Origin: Roseburia sp. AM59-24XD
GTDB lineage: Bacteria; Bacillota; Clostridia; Lachnospirales; Lachnospiraceae
Assembly (NCBI RefSeq): GCF_003478445.1
Contig: NZ_QUET01000002.1
Location: forward strand, 86,843 to 150,842
Length of the DNA: 64,000 nt
Reading direction: 5' to 3'
Positions within the stretch are counted from its first letter, which is position 1. Each line of letters starts with the position of its first letter. Made by a program: the position numbers and the translations under genes. Positions 36,062-46,830 of the stretch are shown piece after piece. The notes below the pieces were generated by a model. It saw nothing but the letters and a program-made list of their open reading frames with translations, did no database searches and was not told the origin of the DNA.

Positions 36062-36655
36062 TTACTTAGAATATAACTCGACGATAAGCACTTCATTTAC
36101 AGGAACATCAATCTGCTCTCTTGTAGGAATCTCTTTAACCGTACCAGTCAGAGTCTCATGATCAGCCTCAAGCCAATCCGGGATCAGTCTGCCTTCGGTA
36201 GTCTCCAGAACATCTTTATATCTCTGGTATCCCTTAACCTTTTCCTTGATCTCGATCTTATCGCCCGGCTTAACTGTGTAAGATGGAATGTTTACACACT
36301 TGCCGTTTACAAGTACATGCTTGTGTCCAACGATCTGACGAGCTTCTTTTCTGGTGCGTGCGTATCCCATACGGAATACTACGTTGTCCAGTCTCAGCTC
36401 AAGGAGAATCATAAGGTTCTCACCGGTTGTACCGTATTTTAACTTCTGTGCCTTTGCAAAATTGTTTCTGAACGGCTTCTCAAGTACACCGTAGATGAAT
36501 TTTGCTTTCTGCTTCTCTTTTAACTGTAATGCATACTCACTTGGCTTTCTGCCAGCGCGAACATTTCTCTTAGACTTCTTATCAAGTCCCATGTATGCAG
36601 GCTCGATACCAAGAGCTCTACATCTCTTCAGTACAGGCGTCATATCTCTTGCCAT
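36062..36655 (-). CDS. rpsD: 30S ribosomal protein S4
   Basis: A 197-residue S4 of the short clostridial type, lacking the zinc-binding cysteines seen in some bacterial S4 proteins. The S4 RNA-binding domain is at about 90-150 (RLDNVVFRMGYARTRKEARQ). S4 is a primary 16S rRNA binder and in many bacteria a translational regulator of its own operon. Confidence 0.97.
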   Translation of the reverse strand: MARDMTPVLKRCRALGIEPAYMGLDKKSKRNVRAGRKPSEYALQLKEKQKAKFIYGVLEKPFRNNFAKAQKLKYGTTGENLMILLELRLDNVVFRMGYARTRKEARQIVGHKHVLVNGKCVNIPSYTVKPGDKIEIKEKVKGYQRYKDVLETTEGRLIPDWLEADHETLTGTVKEIPTREQIDVPVNEVLIVELYSK

Positions 36656-36686
36656 TTCTATATCCTCCTAATCTGGTAATCATTGA

Positions 36687-37082
36687 TTAAACACGACGAC
36701 GCTTCGGTGGGCGGCATCCATTATGTGGTACAGGTGTTACGTCTCTGATGCTTGTTACATCGATACCGCATGCCTGCAGTGCACGAATTGCTGCCTCACG
36801 GCCTGAACCAGGTCCCTTAACCATAACGTCAACAGATGTCAAACCATGTGGCAGAGCTGCTTTTGCTGCTGTCTCTGCAGCCATCTGTGCTGCATATGGA
36901 GTTGACTTTTTGGATCCTCTGAATCCTAATCCGCCTGCGCTTGCCCAGGAAATAGCATTTCCTTCTGAATCTGTAAGCGTAACGATTGTATTATTAAAGG
37001 AAGACTGAATGTGTGCCTGTCCATGTCCGACATTCTTCTTGACACGCTTCTTTGTTGCCTTCTTTGTTGCTACTTTAGCCAT
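36687..37082 (-). CDS. rpsK: 30S ribosomal protein S11
   Basis: A 131-residue S11 with [19 protein letters not shown] and the C-terminal [21 protein letters not shown] 37082 follows GGAGGG; an in-frame TTG two codons earlier is unlikely. Confidence 0.97.
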   Translation of the reverse strand: MAKVATKKATKKRVKKNVGHGQAHIQSSFNNTIVTLTDSEGNAISWASAGGLGFRGSKKSTPYAAQMAAETAAKAALPHGLTSVDVMVKGPGSGREAAIRALQACGIDVTSIRDVTPVPHNGCRPPKRRRV

Positions 37083-37136
37083 TATCAAACCCTCCTAGTT
37101 AGATTTTGGTAGAGTGTCTAACTGTTCCTACCTAAA

Positions 37137-37505
37137 TTACTTTTTCTTATTAGCGACAGTACGCTTAGGACCCTTGCGAGTTCTGGCATTTGTCTTTGTC
37201 TTCTGTCCACGAACCGGCAGACCCTTTCTATGACGAATACCTCTGTAACATCCGATCTCCTGGAGTCTCTTGATGTTCATTGCGATCTCTCTGCGAAGAT
37301 CACCCTCTACTGTCTGTGTCTCGTCAATGACATCACGGATACGGGAAACTTCCTCGTCCGTAAGATCCTTGACACGTGTGTCAGGATTGACATTAGCTTC
37401 TGCCAAAATACGCTTTGAGCTGGTAAGTCCGATACCATAAATATAGGTAAGACCAACTTCTACACGTTTCTCTCTTGGTAAATCTACACCACTAATACGA
37501 GCCAT
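37137..37505 (-). CDS. rpsM: 30S ribosomal protein S13
   Basis: A 122-residue S13: [20 protein letters not shown] at the start and [20 protein letters not shown] near the end. First gene of the alpha operon here, preceded by a long structured leader rather than following rpmJ directly. Confidence 0.97.
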   Translation of the reverse strand: MARISGVDLPREKRVEVGLTYIYGIGLTSSKRILAEANVNPDTRVKDLTDEEVSRIRDVIDETQTVEGDLRREIAMNIKRLQEIGCYRGIRHRKGLPVRGQKTKTNARTRKGPKRTVANKKK

Positions 37506-37879
37506 GTGTACTTTACACCTCCGTTAATTTTCTATTTTACAATGAGTTTCGTGGCAGCCACGCTGCCGGTCACATGGGAATCCCCATGCTTTCAGTGATT
37601 TCGATGAGGGAATAGATGGTTCCTTCATCTTCAGCCGCTTTAAATTGTAATCCCACTGCATAGACATTTTTCACTATGACAGCCCTATTGCTGTCCCTCG
37701 GGATCGCCTGCGAATTGACGATCGATCTACGCCGCAGTCATCATCTGCCGTGGCAGGACCATCCTGCTATGAAATGACACATAGCCGTGATGAGATGGGT
37801 AATCACTCCATCCACAATGTCACAGTGCGCATGTTATAAAACGCACTATAATTACAGAAAGCAAGTTCTATTTTAACAA
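37506..37879 (-). promoter_or_regulatory. Structured leader and promoter region of rpsM operon
   Basis: This 374-base stretch has no good protein gene. In transcription order it offers a promoter-like TTGCTT-N18-TTTATA near 37826-37855. Four compact perfect hairpins follow: GCAGGA/TCCTGC (37753-37767), GACAGC/GCTGTC (37678-37695), CATGGG/CCCATG (37573-37588) and GGCAGC/GCTGCC (37553-37567). Such a leader fits ribosomal protein feedback control (S4 controls the alpha operon in E. coli). A 34-codon GTG-started frame at 37570-37674 exists, but a hairpin covers its ribosome-binding region. Confidence 0.55.
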
Positions 37880-37906
37880 CAGAAAAGCCAAAGTGATATG
37901 CTTTGG
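37880..37906 (-). terminator. Terminator after rpmJ
   Basis: On the minus strand, CCAAAG and CTTTGG enclose a 7-base loop and are followed by CTTTTCTGTT, 15 bases after the rpmJ stop. Confidence 0.55.
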
Positions 37907-37920
37907 TTTCCGTTCTCTCA

Positions 37921-38034
37921 TTAGCCCTGTCTCTGTTTGTGTCTAGGATTCTCGCAGATTACTCTGACGCGACCCTTTCTCTTGATGACCTTACATTTTT
38001 CGCAAATCGGTTTTACTGAAGATCTAACTTTCAC
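37921..38034 (-). CDS. rpmJ: 50S ribosomal protein L36
   Basis: A 37-residue zinc-binding L36. The sequence reads [20 protein letters not shown], then [16 protein letters not shown], with the Cys/Cys/Cys/His set. The start is GTG at 38034, eight bases after AAAGGAGG. It stands between two terminators, infA upstream and its own downstream. Confidence 0.95.
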   Translation of the reverse strand: MKVRSSVKPICEKCKVIKRKGRVRVICENPRHKQRQG

Positions 38035-38130
38035 AGCAATAACCTCCTTTCAGAAAAGTCCATTAACCACTATATCATAAAATTTTAGGCATTGCAAGAC
38101 AAACTTTTTATTTTTTTCATATTATTCAAA

Positions 38131-38173
38131 AAGAAAACGGAGCCGTCCACAATATACGCTGTGGACAGCTCCG
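38131..38173 (-). terminator. Terminator after infA
   Basis: On the minus strand, CGGAGCTGTCCACA pairs with TGTGGACGGCTCCG (one mismatch), followed by TTTTCTTTTT. It separates infA from rpmJ. Confidence 0.85.
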
Positions 38174-38195
38174 ATCATCCTACCGGCTGTACCGG

Positions 38196-38414
38196 TTATT
38201 TGTCTCTCCAGGTAATACGTCCCTTTGTCAGATCGTACGGAGACATTTCCATTGTCACCTTATCGCCCGGCAAAATACGGATAAAGTTCTTGCGAAGCTT
38301 TCCGCTGATGTGAGCCAGTACCTGATGACCATTCTCCAGCTCTACCTTAAACATTGCATTGGGCAGCTTCTCTACAACAATACCCTCAATTTCTATTACA
38401 TCTTCCTTTGACAT
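38196..38414 (-). CDS. infA: Translation initiation factor IF-1
   Basis: A 72-residue S1-fold protein: [20 protein letters not shown], then [20 protein letters not shown]. Binds the A site of the 30S subunit during initiation. Lies 13 bases after map and is the end of the GT2-adk-map-infA unit. Confidence 0.98.
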   Translation of the reverse strand: MSKEDVIEIEGIVVEKLPNAMFKVELENGHQVLAHISGKLRKNFIRILPGDKVTMEMSPYDLTKGRITWRDK

Positions 38415-38427
38415 ATTTCCTCCATTC

Positions 38428-39213
38428 TTACGCCTTTATTGTTTCATAATTATGATCCCATTCCGGATAAGATAATAACTCCGGCTCACCCTCGGTGATC
38501 AGGACCGTATTCTCATAGTGTGCGGAGTTCAGAGAATCCTGTGTTACAACGGTCCAGTCATCCTCAAGAACCCATACCTCCCAGGTTCCGATATTGATCA
38601 TCGGCTCGATCGCCAGTGTCATACCCGGACGAAGCTTCATACCGCGTCCGATCGGTTTGTAATTCGGAATCTGCGGCTCCTCATGGAGATCCTTACCTAC
38701 ACCATGACCAACCAGATCACGTACAACTCCATATCCGTTTGCCTCTGCAAAATCCTGAACTGCTTTGGAAATCTCAAAGAGGTGGTTACCTGCTTTGGCA
38801 TACTTGATGCCCTCGAAGAAGCTCTGGCGCGTCACATCGATGAGACGTCTGTTCTCCTCGGAAATCTGTCCGACTGCATGCGTTCTGGCAGCATCGGAAT
38901 GATACCCCTTATAAATAACACCCGCATCAAGACTGACGATATCGCCCTCCTGCAGGATCCTCTTCTTATTAGGAATGCCATGAACGACCTCATCGTTGAC
39001 GGATACACAGATGGATGCCGGGTATCCCTGATAATTCAGGAAGGACGGAATGCAGTCATAGCTACGGATCACTTCCTCGCCCTTGCGGTTGATGTCCATG
39101 GTGGATATGCCCGGACGAATGATCTTTGCCATCTCCTGATGAACGATGGACAGGATTCTTCCGGCCTCTCTCATAAGTTCAATTTCGTGTTCTGATTTAA
39201 TTGTTACTGACAT
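38428..39213 (-). CDS. map: Methionine aminopeptidase, type I
   Basis: A 261-residue metallopeptidase that removes the initiator methionine. Metal ligands are visible in [35 protein letters not shown] and [17 protein letters not shown]. Start at 39213 ([10 protein letters not shown]) after GAAGG; the extra upstream residues lack a signal. Confidence 0.97.
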   Translation of the reverse strand: MSVTIKSEHEIELMREAGRILSIVHQEMAKIIRPGISTMDINRKGEEVIRSYDCIPSFLNYQGYPASICVSVNDEVVHGIPNKKRILQEGDIVSLDAGVIYKGYHSDAARTHAVGQISEENRRLIDVTRQSFFEGIKYAKAGNHLFEISKAVQDFAEANGYGVVRDLVGHGVGKDLHEEPQIPNYKPIGRGMKLRPGMTLAIEPMINIGTWEVWVLEDDWTVVTQDSLNSAHYENTVLITEGEPELLSYPEWDHNYETIKA

Positions 39214-39295
39214 ATTATGCCTTCTTTCCTCATCTTTATAATGAATTTTTAGTCGTCGCGCCGACACGGCTGGAAATCCGCCGGTGTGATTCTAT

Positions 39296-39958
<663 letters not shown>

Positions 39959-40098
39959 TCACGTGTATCATACCCTTCACATCTTCAAAAAGACGTCTAT
40001 AGTATATGATACTCCAAGGCGGTTTATTTTTCAACCGTTTTTTGTGACCGCCTGCGAACCGGTATTTTGCACATCTCCAACCGCCTGCAGACGGATAT

Positions 40099-41055
40099 TT
40101 ATTTGTCGTCTTCTGTTCTGTCACTGATGATGTAACGAGGTCTGTGCTTGACTTCCATATAGATCTTGCCGATGTACTCGCCCAGAACACCGAGGCAGAT
40201 CAGCTGCACACCGCCAATGAAGCAGATAATACTGATTGTACTTGCCCAGCCGACCACGCTGTGCTTCATATAGAACATGATAAACGTCCAGATGATCGCC
40301 AGAAAGCTGAGCAGTGAGATAAAGGTGCCGATCCCGGTGATGATCCGGATCGGTTTGATGCTCAGGCTCGTGATACCGTCAAAGGCAAGTCCCAGCATCT
40401 TACTGAGCGGATAATGGCTCTCACCGGCAATCCTTTCGTGGCGCTCATAATACACGCTTGTGCTTTTGAAGCCCACCAGCGGAAACATGCCGCGCAGATA
40501 CAGATTGACCTCCTTGAAATTTGCAAACTCATGCAGCACTCTGGAGGACACCAGACGGTAATCGGCATGATTATAGACCACCTCTGCCCCCATGACATTT
40601 AACAGCTTGTAAAATCCCTGCGCTGTCGCTCTCTTAAAGAACGTATCCGTATCACGCTTGCTGCGGACGCCGTAAACAATCTCACAGCCGTCCAGATACG
40701 CATCCACCATATCGTCCATCGCATTGATGTCATCCTGTCCGTCACAGTCGATGGAGATCGTAATATCCGCCTTGTCCTTCGCCTCCATGAGTCCCGCCAG
40801 CACAGCATTCTGATGACCCCGATTGCGGCTCTGCGAGATTCCGATATAGTGTTCGTCCTCTTTGGAAAGCTCTTTGATGATCTCCCAGGTCCGGTCCTTG
40901 CTTCCGTCATTGACGAAAAGCACACGGCTGTCTTCACTGATCTTGTCCTTCGATGCCAGCGAATTGATCTTCGCCAGAAATTCCCCACTGGTGATCGGCA
41001 ACACTTCTTCCTCGTTGTAACAAGGTATCACAATATATAAGATTGGTTTTTCCAT
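40099..41055 (-). CDS. GT2 family glycosyltransferase with two C-terminal membrane helices (GtrB/DPM1-like)
   Basis: A 318-residue protein. The GT-A domain has IVIPCYNEEEVLP at the start, FVNDGSKDRTWE near 50 and SIDCDGQDD (metal-binding DxD) near 100. Two hydrophobic helices near 235-260 and 270-295 follow (ITGIGTFISLLSFLAIIWTF). This is the form of undecaprenyl-phosphate sugar transferases that load a sugar for wall polymer or glycan decoration. Its position between secY and adk, behind a terminator, is unusual. Start at 41055 after GAGGGAC. Confidence 0.9.
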   Translation of the reverse strand: MEKPILYIVIPCYNEEEVLPITSGEFLAKINSLASKDKISEDSRVLFVNDGSKDRTWEIIKELSKEDEHYIGISQSRNRGHQNAVLAGLMEAKDKADITISIDCDGQDDINAMDDMVDAYLDGCEIVYGVRSKRDTDTFFKRATAQGFYKLLNVMGAEVVYNHADYRLVSSRVLHEFANFKEVNLYLRGMFPLVGFKSTSVYYERHERIAGESHYPLSKMLGLAFDGITSLSIKPIRIITGIGTFISLLSFLAIIWTFIMFYMKHSVVGWASTISIICFIGGVQLICLGVLGEYIGKIYMEVKHRPRYIISDRTEDDK

Positions 41056-41072
41056 ATTGTCCCTCTTTTCTG

Positions 41073-41119
41073 AAAAAATCCCCACATCCGGGCAGTGGCT
41101 GCGCCTGGGTGCGGGGATT
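41073..41119 (-). terminator. Terminator after secY
   Basis: On the minus strand, AATCCCCGCACCC and GGATGTGGGGATT pair and are followed by TTTTTTC, just before the glycosyltransferase ribosome binding site. It would separate or attenuate expression of GT2-adk-map-infA. Confidence 0.8.
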
Positions 41120-41162
41120 CCATATCTCTTATGCAGTCATCACAAAAGACAATACGCGATAA

Positions 41163-42500
41163 TTACTCGCTGATGAAACCTCTGTAATGACGAACCAGCA
41201 TCTGTGACTCGATCTGCTTCAATGTCTCGATAACAACACCTACGATAATGATCATTGATGTTCCACCGAAAGATACATCAGCACCAAATGCTCCCGAGAA
41301 GAAAATCGGAACAAGTGAAGCGATTGACAGACCTGTCGCACCAATGAAGATGATGCTGTTGAGTACACTGGTCAAATAATCCATCGTCGGTTTTCCCGGA
41401 CGGATACCCGGAATGAATCCTCCCTGCTTCTTCATGTTCATGGCAATCTCCTGTGGATTGAAAGTGATTGATGTGTAGAAGTAAGCAAAGAAAATGATCA
41501 ATGCAATATATACAACAAGACCTAATGTATACTTAAACTCGCCAAAGCTCTCGAAGTTGCACCATGCGTTCTGGTTCAGAACCTTGAGGAACTTCTGGAA
41601 TAAAGATGCGCCTGCACCGGATGCCGGCTGAAGACCTGCGAAGTTTGCGATAACAATAGGCATTGAGAACAGGGATCCGGCAAAGATTACCGGGATAACG
41701 CCTGCTGTGTTTACCTTAAGCGGAATATGTGAAGACTGTCCGCCAACAAGCTTGCGGCCTCTTGTCTTCTGAGAATACTGTACACTGATTCTTCTCTCAC
41801 CATCGGAAAGATAGATGATGAAAACAACCATTGCTACAAGCACTCCGATAATAATAACAGCAGCCAGCAGACTGTTCACTGTTGTAGAAGCGTTCTTGAC
41901 GAACTTGTTGAACAGGGAACTCATGTCCTCAGGCATACGTGACACGATGTTGTATAACAGGATGATTGAAATACCGTTTCCAACACCATGCTCTGTAATC
42001 TGCTCACCAAGCCACATTAAAAGAGCAGAACCTGCTGTCATGGATACGATACAAACTGTGATGGATGTAAATGTAGCTCCACCTGTCAGGAGACCCTGGC
42101 TGGCAAAACCGATTGCCATTGCGGCACTTTCCATCAGAGAAAGTAAGATTGTTACATATCTCGTGTACTCAGAAATCTTCTTTCTTCCCTCTTCGCCGTC
42201 CTTATGCAGCTCCTCGAGACGAGGAATTGCAATCGTGAGCAGCTGTAAGATAATGGAAGATGTGATATACGGTGTAATGTTCAGTGCGAAAATAGACATT
42301 TTCTCAAAGGAACCACCGGTCAACTGATTAAAGAAATCCAGGGAGTTCTGATCTGCGAACCACTGTGAAATGTAGTCGGCATCTACACCCGGGATAGGAA
42401 GCTGACATCCGATACGCACTACGACAAGAATGAAGAGTGTGTAGAGGATCTTTTTCCTCAAATCCTTAATCTTAAATGCATTGCGGACTGTTTCGAACAT
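41163..42500 (-). CDS. secY: Preprotein translocase subunit SecY
   Basis: A 445-residue membrane protein with ten hydrophobic helices. Family blocks are MFETVRNAFKIKDLRKKILY at the N-terminus, GGQSSHIPLKVNTAGVIPVI in the middle and a C-terminal LVRHYRGFISE. It forms the channel for signal-peptide proteins. Two bases after rplO. Confidence 0.98.
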   Translation of the reverse strand: MFETVRNAFKIKDLRKKILYTLFILVVVRIGCQLPIPGVDADYISQWFADQNSLDFFNQLTGGSFEKMSIFALNITPYITSSIILQLLTIAIPRLEELHKDGEEGRKKISEYTRYVTILLSLMESAAMAIGFASQGLLTGGATFTSITVCIVSMTAGSALLMWLGEQITEHGVGNGISIILLYNIVSRMPEDMSSLFNKFVKNASTTVNSLLAAVIIIGVLVAMVVFIIYLSDGERRISVQYSQKTRGRKLVGGQSSHIPLKVNTAGVIPVIFAGSLFSMPIVIANFAGLQPASGAGASLFQKFLKVLNQNAWCNFESFGEFKYTLGLVVYIALIIFFAYFYTSITFNPQEIAMNMKKQGGFIPGIRPGKPTMDYLTSVLNSIIFIGATGLSIASLVPIFFSGAFGADVSFGGTSMIIIVGVVIETLKQIESQMLVRHYRGFISE

Positions 42501-42502
42501 CC

Positions 42503-42943
42503 TTAGATCACCTCAGCTTTTCCACCAAGAGCCTCAATCTTCTCAGCAGCACTCTTACTGAATGCATGTACCTGAACTGTAAGCTTCTTAGTTAATTCTC
42601 CATTTCCGAGTATCTTAACTCCATCCTTAGGATTACTGATAACACCTGCCTCAAGTAAAGCAGCTACAGTAACTACTGCACCGTCTTCAAACTTGTTAAG
42701 CTTATCTACATTGATTGCAACGATCTCCTTAGAGTTGATGTTTGTGAAACCTCTCTTAGGAATACGTCTGTACAGTGGCATCTGACCACCTTCAAAACCC
42801 GGACGTGGAGCACCTGAACGTGCCTTCTGACCCTTATGTCCCTTACCTGCTGTCTTACCGTTTCCTGATCCATGGCCACGGCCTCTTCTGAAATTGTTGC
42901 TCTGCTTTGAGCCTTCTGCTGGTCTGAGTGTTGATAAATTCAT
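42503..42943 (-). CDS. rplO: 50S ribosomal protein L15
   Basis: A 146-residue L15: [20 protein letters not shown], then the Gly/Lys-rich [20 protein letters not shown] and [17 protein letters not shown] precedes the start. First gene of the rplO-secY unit, with its own leader. Confidence 0.97.
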   Translation of the reverse strand: MNLSTLRPAEGSKQSNNFRRGRGHGSGNGKTAGKGHKGQKARSGAPRPGFEGGQMPLYRRIPKRGFTNINSKEIVAINVDKLNKFEDGAVVTVAALLEAGVISNPKDGVKILGNGELTKKLTVQVHAFSKSAAEKIEALGGKAEVI

Positions 42944-43108
42944 TGTAATTACCTCCTGATTATAAATACTAACGGGCTATGCGCATTCGCAGTCATTTTG
43001 CGGATTGACCGATCCTGACGCAGGGTATGACCAATACCCCTTAAATGAGAACGGTGATCTCATTTACCCTCGCAATTGTTACATGTGTCTGCAAAGCGAC
43101 ACATTATA
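42944..43108 (-). promoter_or_regulatory. Promoter and leader of rplO-secY unit
   Basis: On the minus strand TATAAT (43103-43108) is a good -10; the -35 is weak. The leader then forms two hairpins, AAATGAG/CTCATTT and AGGGGTA/TACCCT, before the rplO ribosome binding site. A terminator lies just upstream, so rplO appears to start a new transcript or to be an attenuated part of the spc operon. Confidence 0.5.
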
Positions 43109-43164
43109 TATCATAACACATAATTTGCGTCATGAAAAGCCTTATTCCAAAAAAATTGACTACG

Positions 43165-43193
43165 AAAAAAATGCCCCATAAAATGAGACATTT
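43165..43193 (-). terminator. Terminator after rpmD
   Basis: On the minus strand, AAATGTCTCAT and ATGGGGCATTT pair around TTT and are followed by a T-run, 24 bases after the rpmD stop. Confidence 0.7.
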
Positions 43194-43216
43194 CTTTCGT
43201 TTGACATATATCCTGC

Positions 43217-43399
43217 TTAGATCTCTTCTACCTTTACAAGATGCTTTACATGCCAGATCATTCCTCTGACTGCATCATTGTCAGGAAGCTCAACGGACTT
43301 ATTGAGTTTCTTTAAGCCGAGCGCTTCCACTGTTGCACGATGCTTTGGAATGGCACCGATCGTAGATTTCACTAATGTAACCTTTAACTTTCCTGCCAT
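43217..43399 (-). CDS. rpmD: 50S ribosomal protein L30
   Basis: A 60-residue L30 ([20 protein letters not shown], then [17 protein letters not shown]). Fourteen bases after rpsE and followed by a terminator instead of running directly into rplO. Confidence 0.96.
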   Translation of the reverse strand: MAGKLKVTLVKSTIGAIPKHRATVEALGLKKLNKSVELPDNDAVRGMIWHVKHLVKVEEI

Positions 43400-43412
43400 T
43401 TTGATCCTCCTT

Positions 43413-43922
43413 TTAGCCTAACAGCTCTTCTACAGAAATACCACGAGCCTTCGCAACTTCCTCAGGAGTCTTAAGATTCTTAAGTCCCTCGATTGCTGCA
43501 AGTACAACGTTCTGCTTGTTGTTTGAACCAAGAGACTTTGTACGAATGTTCTTGTATCCTGCAAGCTCAAGTACGGCACGTGCCGGACCACCGGCGATGA
43601 TTCCAGTACCTTCTGGAGCCTTTTTAATCAATACAGATGCACTACCAAACTTACCATTGAAGTCATGTGGTACGCTTCCGTTCTCATCGATAGGAACTTC
43701 GACAAGGTTCTTCTCTGCAGCTTCTTTTCCTTTACGGATAGCCTCAGGAATCTCTGTGGCCTTACCCAGACCAGCACCTACATGTCCGTTCTTATCGCCA
43801 ACTACTACTAATGCAGTAAATCTCATATTACGTCCACCCTTAACAACCTTGGTTACACGCTTAATCGTTACTACATTATCTTCCAGCTCTAACTGGCTTG
43901 GGTCAATAATTGTACGTTTCAT
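43413..43922 (-). CDS. rpsE: 30S ribosomal protein S5
   Basis: A 169-residue S5 with the double-stranded RNA-binding fold ([20 protein letters not shown]) and [20 protein letters not shown]. Located near the mRNA entry of the 30S subunit. Confidence 0.97.
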   Translation of the reverse strand: MKRTIIDPSQLELEDNVVTIKRVTKVVKGGRNMRFTALVVVGDKNGHVGAGLGKATEIPEAIRKGKEAAEKNLVEVPIDENGSVPHDFNGKFGSASVLIKKAPEGTGIIAGGPARAVLELAGYKNIRTKSLGSNNKQNVVLAAIEGLKNLKTPEEVAKARGISVEELLG

Positions 43923-43939
43923 GAGTTCTCCTCCTAATC

Positions 43940-44308
43940 TTAGAAATTCAAGCCTGCTTCTCTGGCTGCCTCAGCCAAAGCTTTTACCTTGCCCTGATAT
44001 ACAAAACCGCCACGGTCAAATACTACTGTGTTAATTCCTTTATCCAAAGCTTTCTTGGCGATGATCTCACCAAGCTTTGCTGCTGCATCTACGTTATTTG
44101 TCTTCTCAAGACCGTCCTTCACATCTTTCTGAAGGGTAGAAGCGAAAACCAGAGTATTTCCTACGGTATCATCAATAACCTGTGCGTACATATGATTATT
44201 GCTTCTAAATACAGCTAAACGCGGTCTCTCAGCTGTGCCTGAAAGACGATTACGAACCTTCATGTGTTTCTTCACACGAACATCACTTCTTGACTGCTTC
44301 TTAATCAT
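43940..44308 (-). CDS. rplR: 50S ribosomal protein L18
   Basis: A 122-residue 5S rRNA-binding protein: [20 protein letters not shown], then [14 protein letters not shown] and the final [20 protein letters not shown]. Confidence 0.97.
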   Translation of the reverse strand: MIKKQSRSDVRVKKHMKVRNRLSGTAERPRLAVFRSNNHMYAQVIDDTVGNTLVFASTLQKDVKDGLEKTNNVDAAAKLGEIIAKKALDKGINTVVFDRGGFVYQGKVKALAEAAREAGLNF

Positions 44309-44328
44309 CGTATTTTCACTCCTTTATA

Positions 44329-44871
44329 TTATTTCTTACCGGTCTTACCAACCTTACGTCTGATTACTTCATCAGCATACTTAATACCTTTACCCTTATA
44401 AGGCTCCGGAGCTCTCTTCTCTCTGATTTCAGCAGCGTATTGGCCAACCTTTTCCTTGTCGATTCCCTTAACAACCAGTGTGTTAGCGTCCTCAACTACA
44501 ACTTCGATTCCTTCAGGATCTTCCATCTCTACCGGATGAGAGTATCCCAGGGACAGCGTAAGAAGCTTTCCCTTCTTTACAGCTCTGTAACCAACACCGT
44601 TAACTTCGAGCTTCTTCTCATATCCCTCTGTTACACCAACAACCATGTTGTTGATCAGAGTTCTTGTAAGACCATGGAGAGATTTCATCTTCTTAAGATC
44701 GTTTGGACGGTTAACGATGATCTCGTCTCCCTCTTTCTTGATCTCCATCTCTGCCGGAAGCACTCTCTCAAGTGTTCCCTTTGGTCCCTTTACAGTCACT
44801 TTATTATTTTCTGCAATATCAACTGTTACACCAGCCGGTACCGCGATAGGCATTTTTCCGATTCGTGACAT
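44329..44871 (-). CDS. rplF: 50S ribosomal protein L6
   Basis: A 180-residue L6: [20 protein letters not shown] at the start and [20 protein letters not shown] near the end. ATG 44871 is preferred over 44886 because GGAGGTGCACGGC lies directly upstream. Confidence 0.97.
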   Translation of the reverse strand: MSRIGKMPIAVPAGVTVDIAENNKVTVKGPKGTLERVLPAEMEIKKEGDEIIVNRPNDLKKMKSLHGLTRTLINNMVVGVTEGYEKKLEVNGVGYRAVKKGKLLTLSLGYSHPVEMEDPEGIEVVVEDANTLVVKGIDKEKVGQYAAEIREKRAPEPYKGKGIKYADEVIRRKVGKTGKK

Positions 44872-44923
44872 GCCGTGCACCTCCATATTCTTGGTTTAAT
44901 GGGTGGCTGACTATCTGGTATGA

Positions 44924-45325
44924 TTACCAGATAAATGCCAGTACTTCACCGCCAACGTTTTCTTTTCTAGCTTCCTTGTCTGTCATAACTCCCTTGTTGG
45001 TAGAAATGATAGCAATTCCAAGTCCTCCGAGAACCTTTGGAAGCTCATCCTTGCCAGCATAAACTCTAAGACCCGGCTTAGAAATTCTCTTGAGACCGGT
45101 GATAATCTTATCGTTCTTGTCTGCGCCATATTTTAATGTGATATGAATTGTCTTAATTCCGTCAACGTCAATCACGTCATATTTCTTGATATAACCCTCT
45201 TTGAGAAGGATCTCAGCGATAGAGATCTTCATCTTTGAGCTTGGTACATCTACTGTATCATGCTTTGCAGTATTGGCATTACGGATTCTTGTAAGCATAT
45301 CTGCAATTGGATCGCTCGTCATCAT
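44924..45325 (-). CDS. rpsH: 30S ribosomal protein S8
   Basis: A 133-residue S8 ([21 protein letters not shown]-terminal [20 protein letters not shown]). S8 is the translational regulator of the spc operon in E. coli. Two adjacent ATG codons are possible starts. Confidence 0.97.
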   Translation of the reverse strand: MMTSDPIADMLTRIRNANTAKHDTVDVPSSKMKISIAEILLKEGYIKKYDVIDVDGIKTIHITLKYGADKNDKIITGLKRISKPGLRVYAGKDELPKVLGGLGIAIISTNKGVMTDKEARKENVGGEVLAFIW

Positions 45326-45339
45326 CTTGTTTTACCTCC

Positions 45340-45525
45340 TTACCAGCTTGCTTTCTTCACGCCTGGGATCTGTCCCTTGTATGCTAATTCACGGAAGCAG
45401 ATTCTGCAGATTCCGTATTTTCTTAAATAAGCATGTGGGCGACCACAAATTCTGCAACGACTATATTCTCTTGTAGAGAACTTTGCCTTACGCTGCTGCT
45501 TAACTTTCATAGAAGTCTTAGCCAT
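45340..45525 (-). CDS. rpsN: 30S ribosomal protein S14, zinc-binding type
   Basis: A 61-residue type Z S14 with CRICG and [10 protein letters not shown] supplying the four zinc cysteines. The short zinc form is usual in Gram-positive bacteria. Confidence 0.97.
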   Translation of the reverse strand: MAKTSMKVKQQRKAKFSTREYSRCRICGRPHAYLRKYGICRICFRELAYKGQIPGVKKASW

Positions 45526-45537
45526 GAGATTCCCTCC

Positions 45538-46077
45538 TTACTTCTTGAATGGCATACCGAACTGTGCCAATAATTCACGAGCTTCTTCATCAGTCTCAGC
45601 GGTAGTTACAACGATAATGTCCATACCTCTGACCTTGTCAACCTTATCATACTCGATCTCAGGGAAGATTAACTGCTCCTTGATACCAAGAGCGTAGTTA
45701 CCTCTGCCGTCGAATGCGTTAGGATTAACACCTCTAAAGTCACGAACTCGTGGCAGTGCGAGGTTTACAAGACGATCCAGGAACTCATACATTTTCTCAC
45801 CACGGAGTGTTACCTTACATCCGATTGGCATTCCCTCACGAATCTTGAAGTTTGCGACAGAATTCTTTGCCTTTGTTGTAACGGCCTTCTGACCTGTGAT
45901 CTTTTCCAAATCAGCAATTGCAGAATCCAAAATCTTGGAGTTCTCTTTTGCTTCGCCGACACCCATGTTTACTACGATCTTCTCGAGCTTAGGTACCTGC
46001 ATTATATTTTCATAACCAAATCTCTTGGTCATTGCATCAACGATTTCGTTGTTATACTTTTCTTTTAAACGAGCCAC
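45538..46077 (-). CDS. rplE: 50S ribosomal protein L5
   Basis: A 179-residue 5S rRNA-binding protein: [20 protein letters not shown], then [20 protein letters not shown] and [20 protein letters not shown]. Confidence 0.97.
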   Translation of the reverse strand: MARLKEKYNNEIVDAMTKRFGYENIMQVPKLEKIVVNMGVGEAKENSKILDSAIADLEKITGQKAVTTKAKNSVANFKIREGMPIGCKVTLRGEKMYEFLDRLVNLALPRVRDFRGVNPNAFDGRGNYALGIKEQLIFPEIEYDKVDKVRGMDIIVVTTAETDEEARELLAQFGMPFKK

Positions 46078-46101
46078 GTTAGATTGCCTCCTTTCCAGTT
46101 A

Positions 46102-46407
46102 TTAGTCGATTACTTCACCTGTTGCCTTTGCGTAGCGAACCTTCTTACCGTCCTCTACCTTAAAGCCAACACGGGAAACCTTTCCCTTGCTCACATACAT
46201 TACGTTTGAAATATCCAGAGGAGCTGACTTCTGAACGATGCCGCCCTGAGGATTTGCCTGATTTGGCTTTGTATGCTTTGTTACCTGGTTGATTCCCTCG
46301 ATAATAACCTTGCCATCCTTAACGGATGTTACCTTGCCCTCACGGCCTTTATCTTTACCGGCGATTACTTTTACGGTATCGCCTTTTTTAATCTTACTTG
46401 TTGCCAT
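46102..46407 (-). CDS. rplX: 50S ribosomal protein L24
   Basis: A 101-residue KOW protein: KIKKGDTVKVIAGKDKGREG, then KVTSVKDGKVIIEGINQVTK. Early assembly protein of the 50S subunit. Confidence 0.97.
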   Translation of the reverse strand: MATSKIKKGDTVKVIAGKDKGREGKVTSVKDGKVIIEGINQVTKHTKPNQANPQGGIVQKSAPLDISNVMYVSKGKVSRVGFKVEDGKKVRYAKATGEVID

Positions 46408-46421
46408 TGTCGATACCCTCC

Positions 46422-46790
46422 TTATAATACTTCCGGTGCTAATGAAACAATTTTCATGAACTGCTTATCTCTCAACTCTCTTGCGACTGGTCCAAAGATA
46501 CGTGTACCTCTTGGTGTCTTGTCGTCACGGATGATAACGGCTGCATTCTCATCAAACTTGATGTAGGATCCATCAGGACGACGAGTGCTGTTTACTGTAC
46601 GAACTACAACAGCCTTAACGACATCACCCTTCTTTACAACACCGCCTGGTGTTGCATCTTTTACAGAAGCAACGATGACGTCACCGATACTTGCATATCT
46701 TCTGGTTGAACCACCCATAACTCTGATACAAAGAAGCTCTTTAGCACCTGTATTATCAGCTACTTTCAGTCTTGATTCCTGCTGTATCAT
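46422..46790 (-). CDS. rplN: 50S ribosomal protein L14
   Basis: A 122-residue L14: [20 protein letters not shown], then [13 protein letters not shown] and [23 protein letters not shown] 46790 follows GGAGGTAATT. Confidence 0.97.
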   Translation of the reverse strand: MIQQESRLKVADNTGAKELLCIRVMGGSTRRYASIGDVIVASVKDATPGGVVKKGDVVKAVVVRTVNSTRRPDGSYIKFDENAAVIIRDDKTPRGTRIFGPVARELRDKQFMKIVSLAPEVL

Positions 46791-46830
46791 AATTACCTCC
46801 ATATTCTGCCGTCTAATACCCGGCTCACAA

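Noticed and set aside
37570..37674. 34-codon gene in the rpsM leader
   Set aside because: GTG start without a clear ribosome binding site and within hairpin-rich leader; kept only as an alternative in the leader entry.
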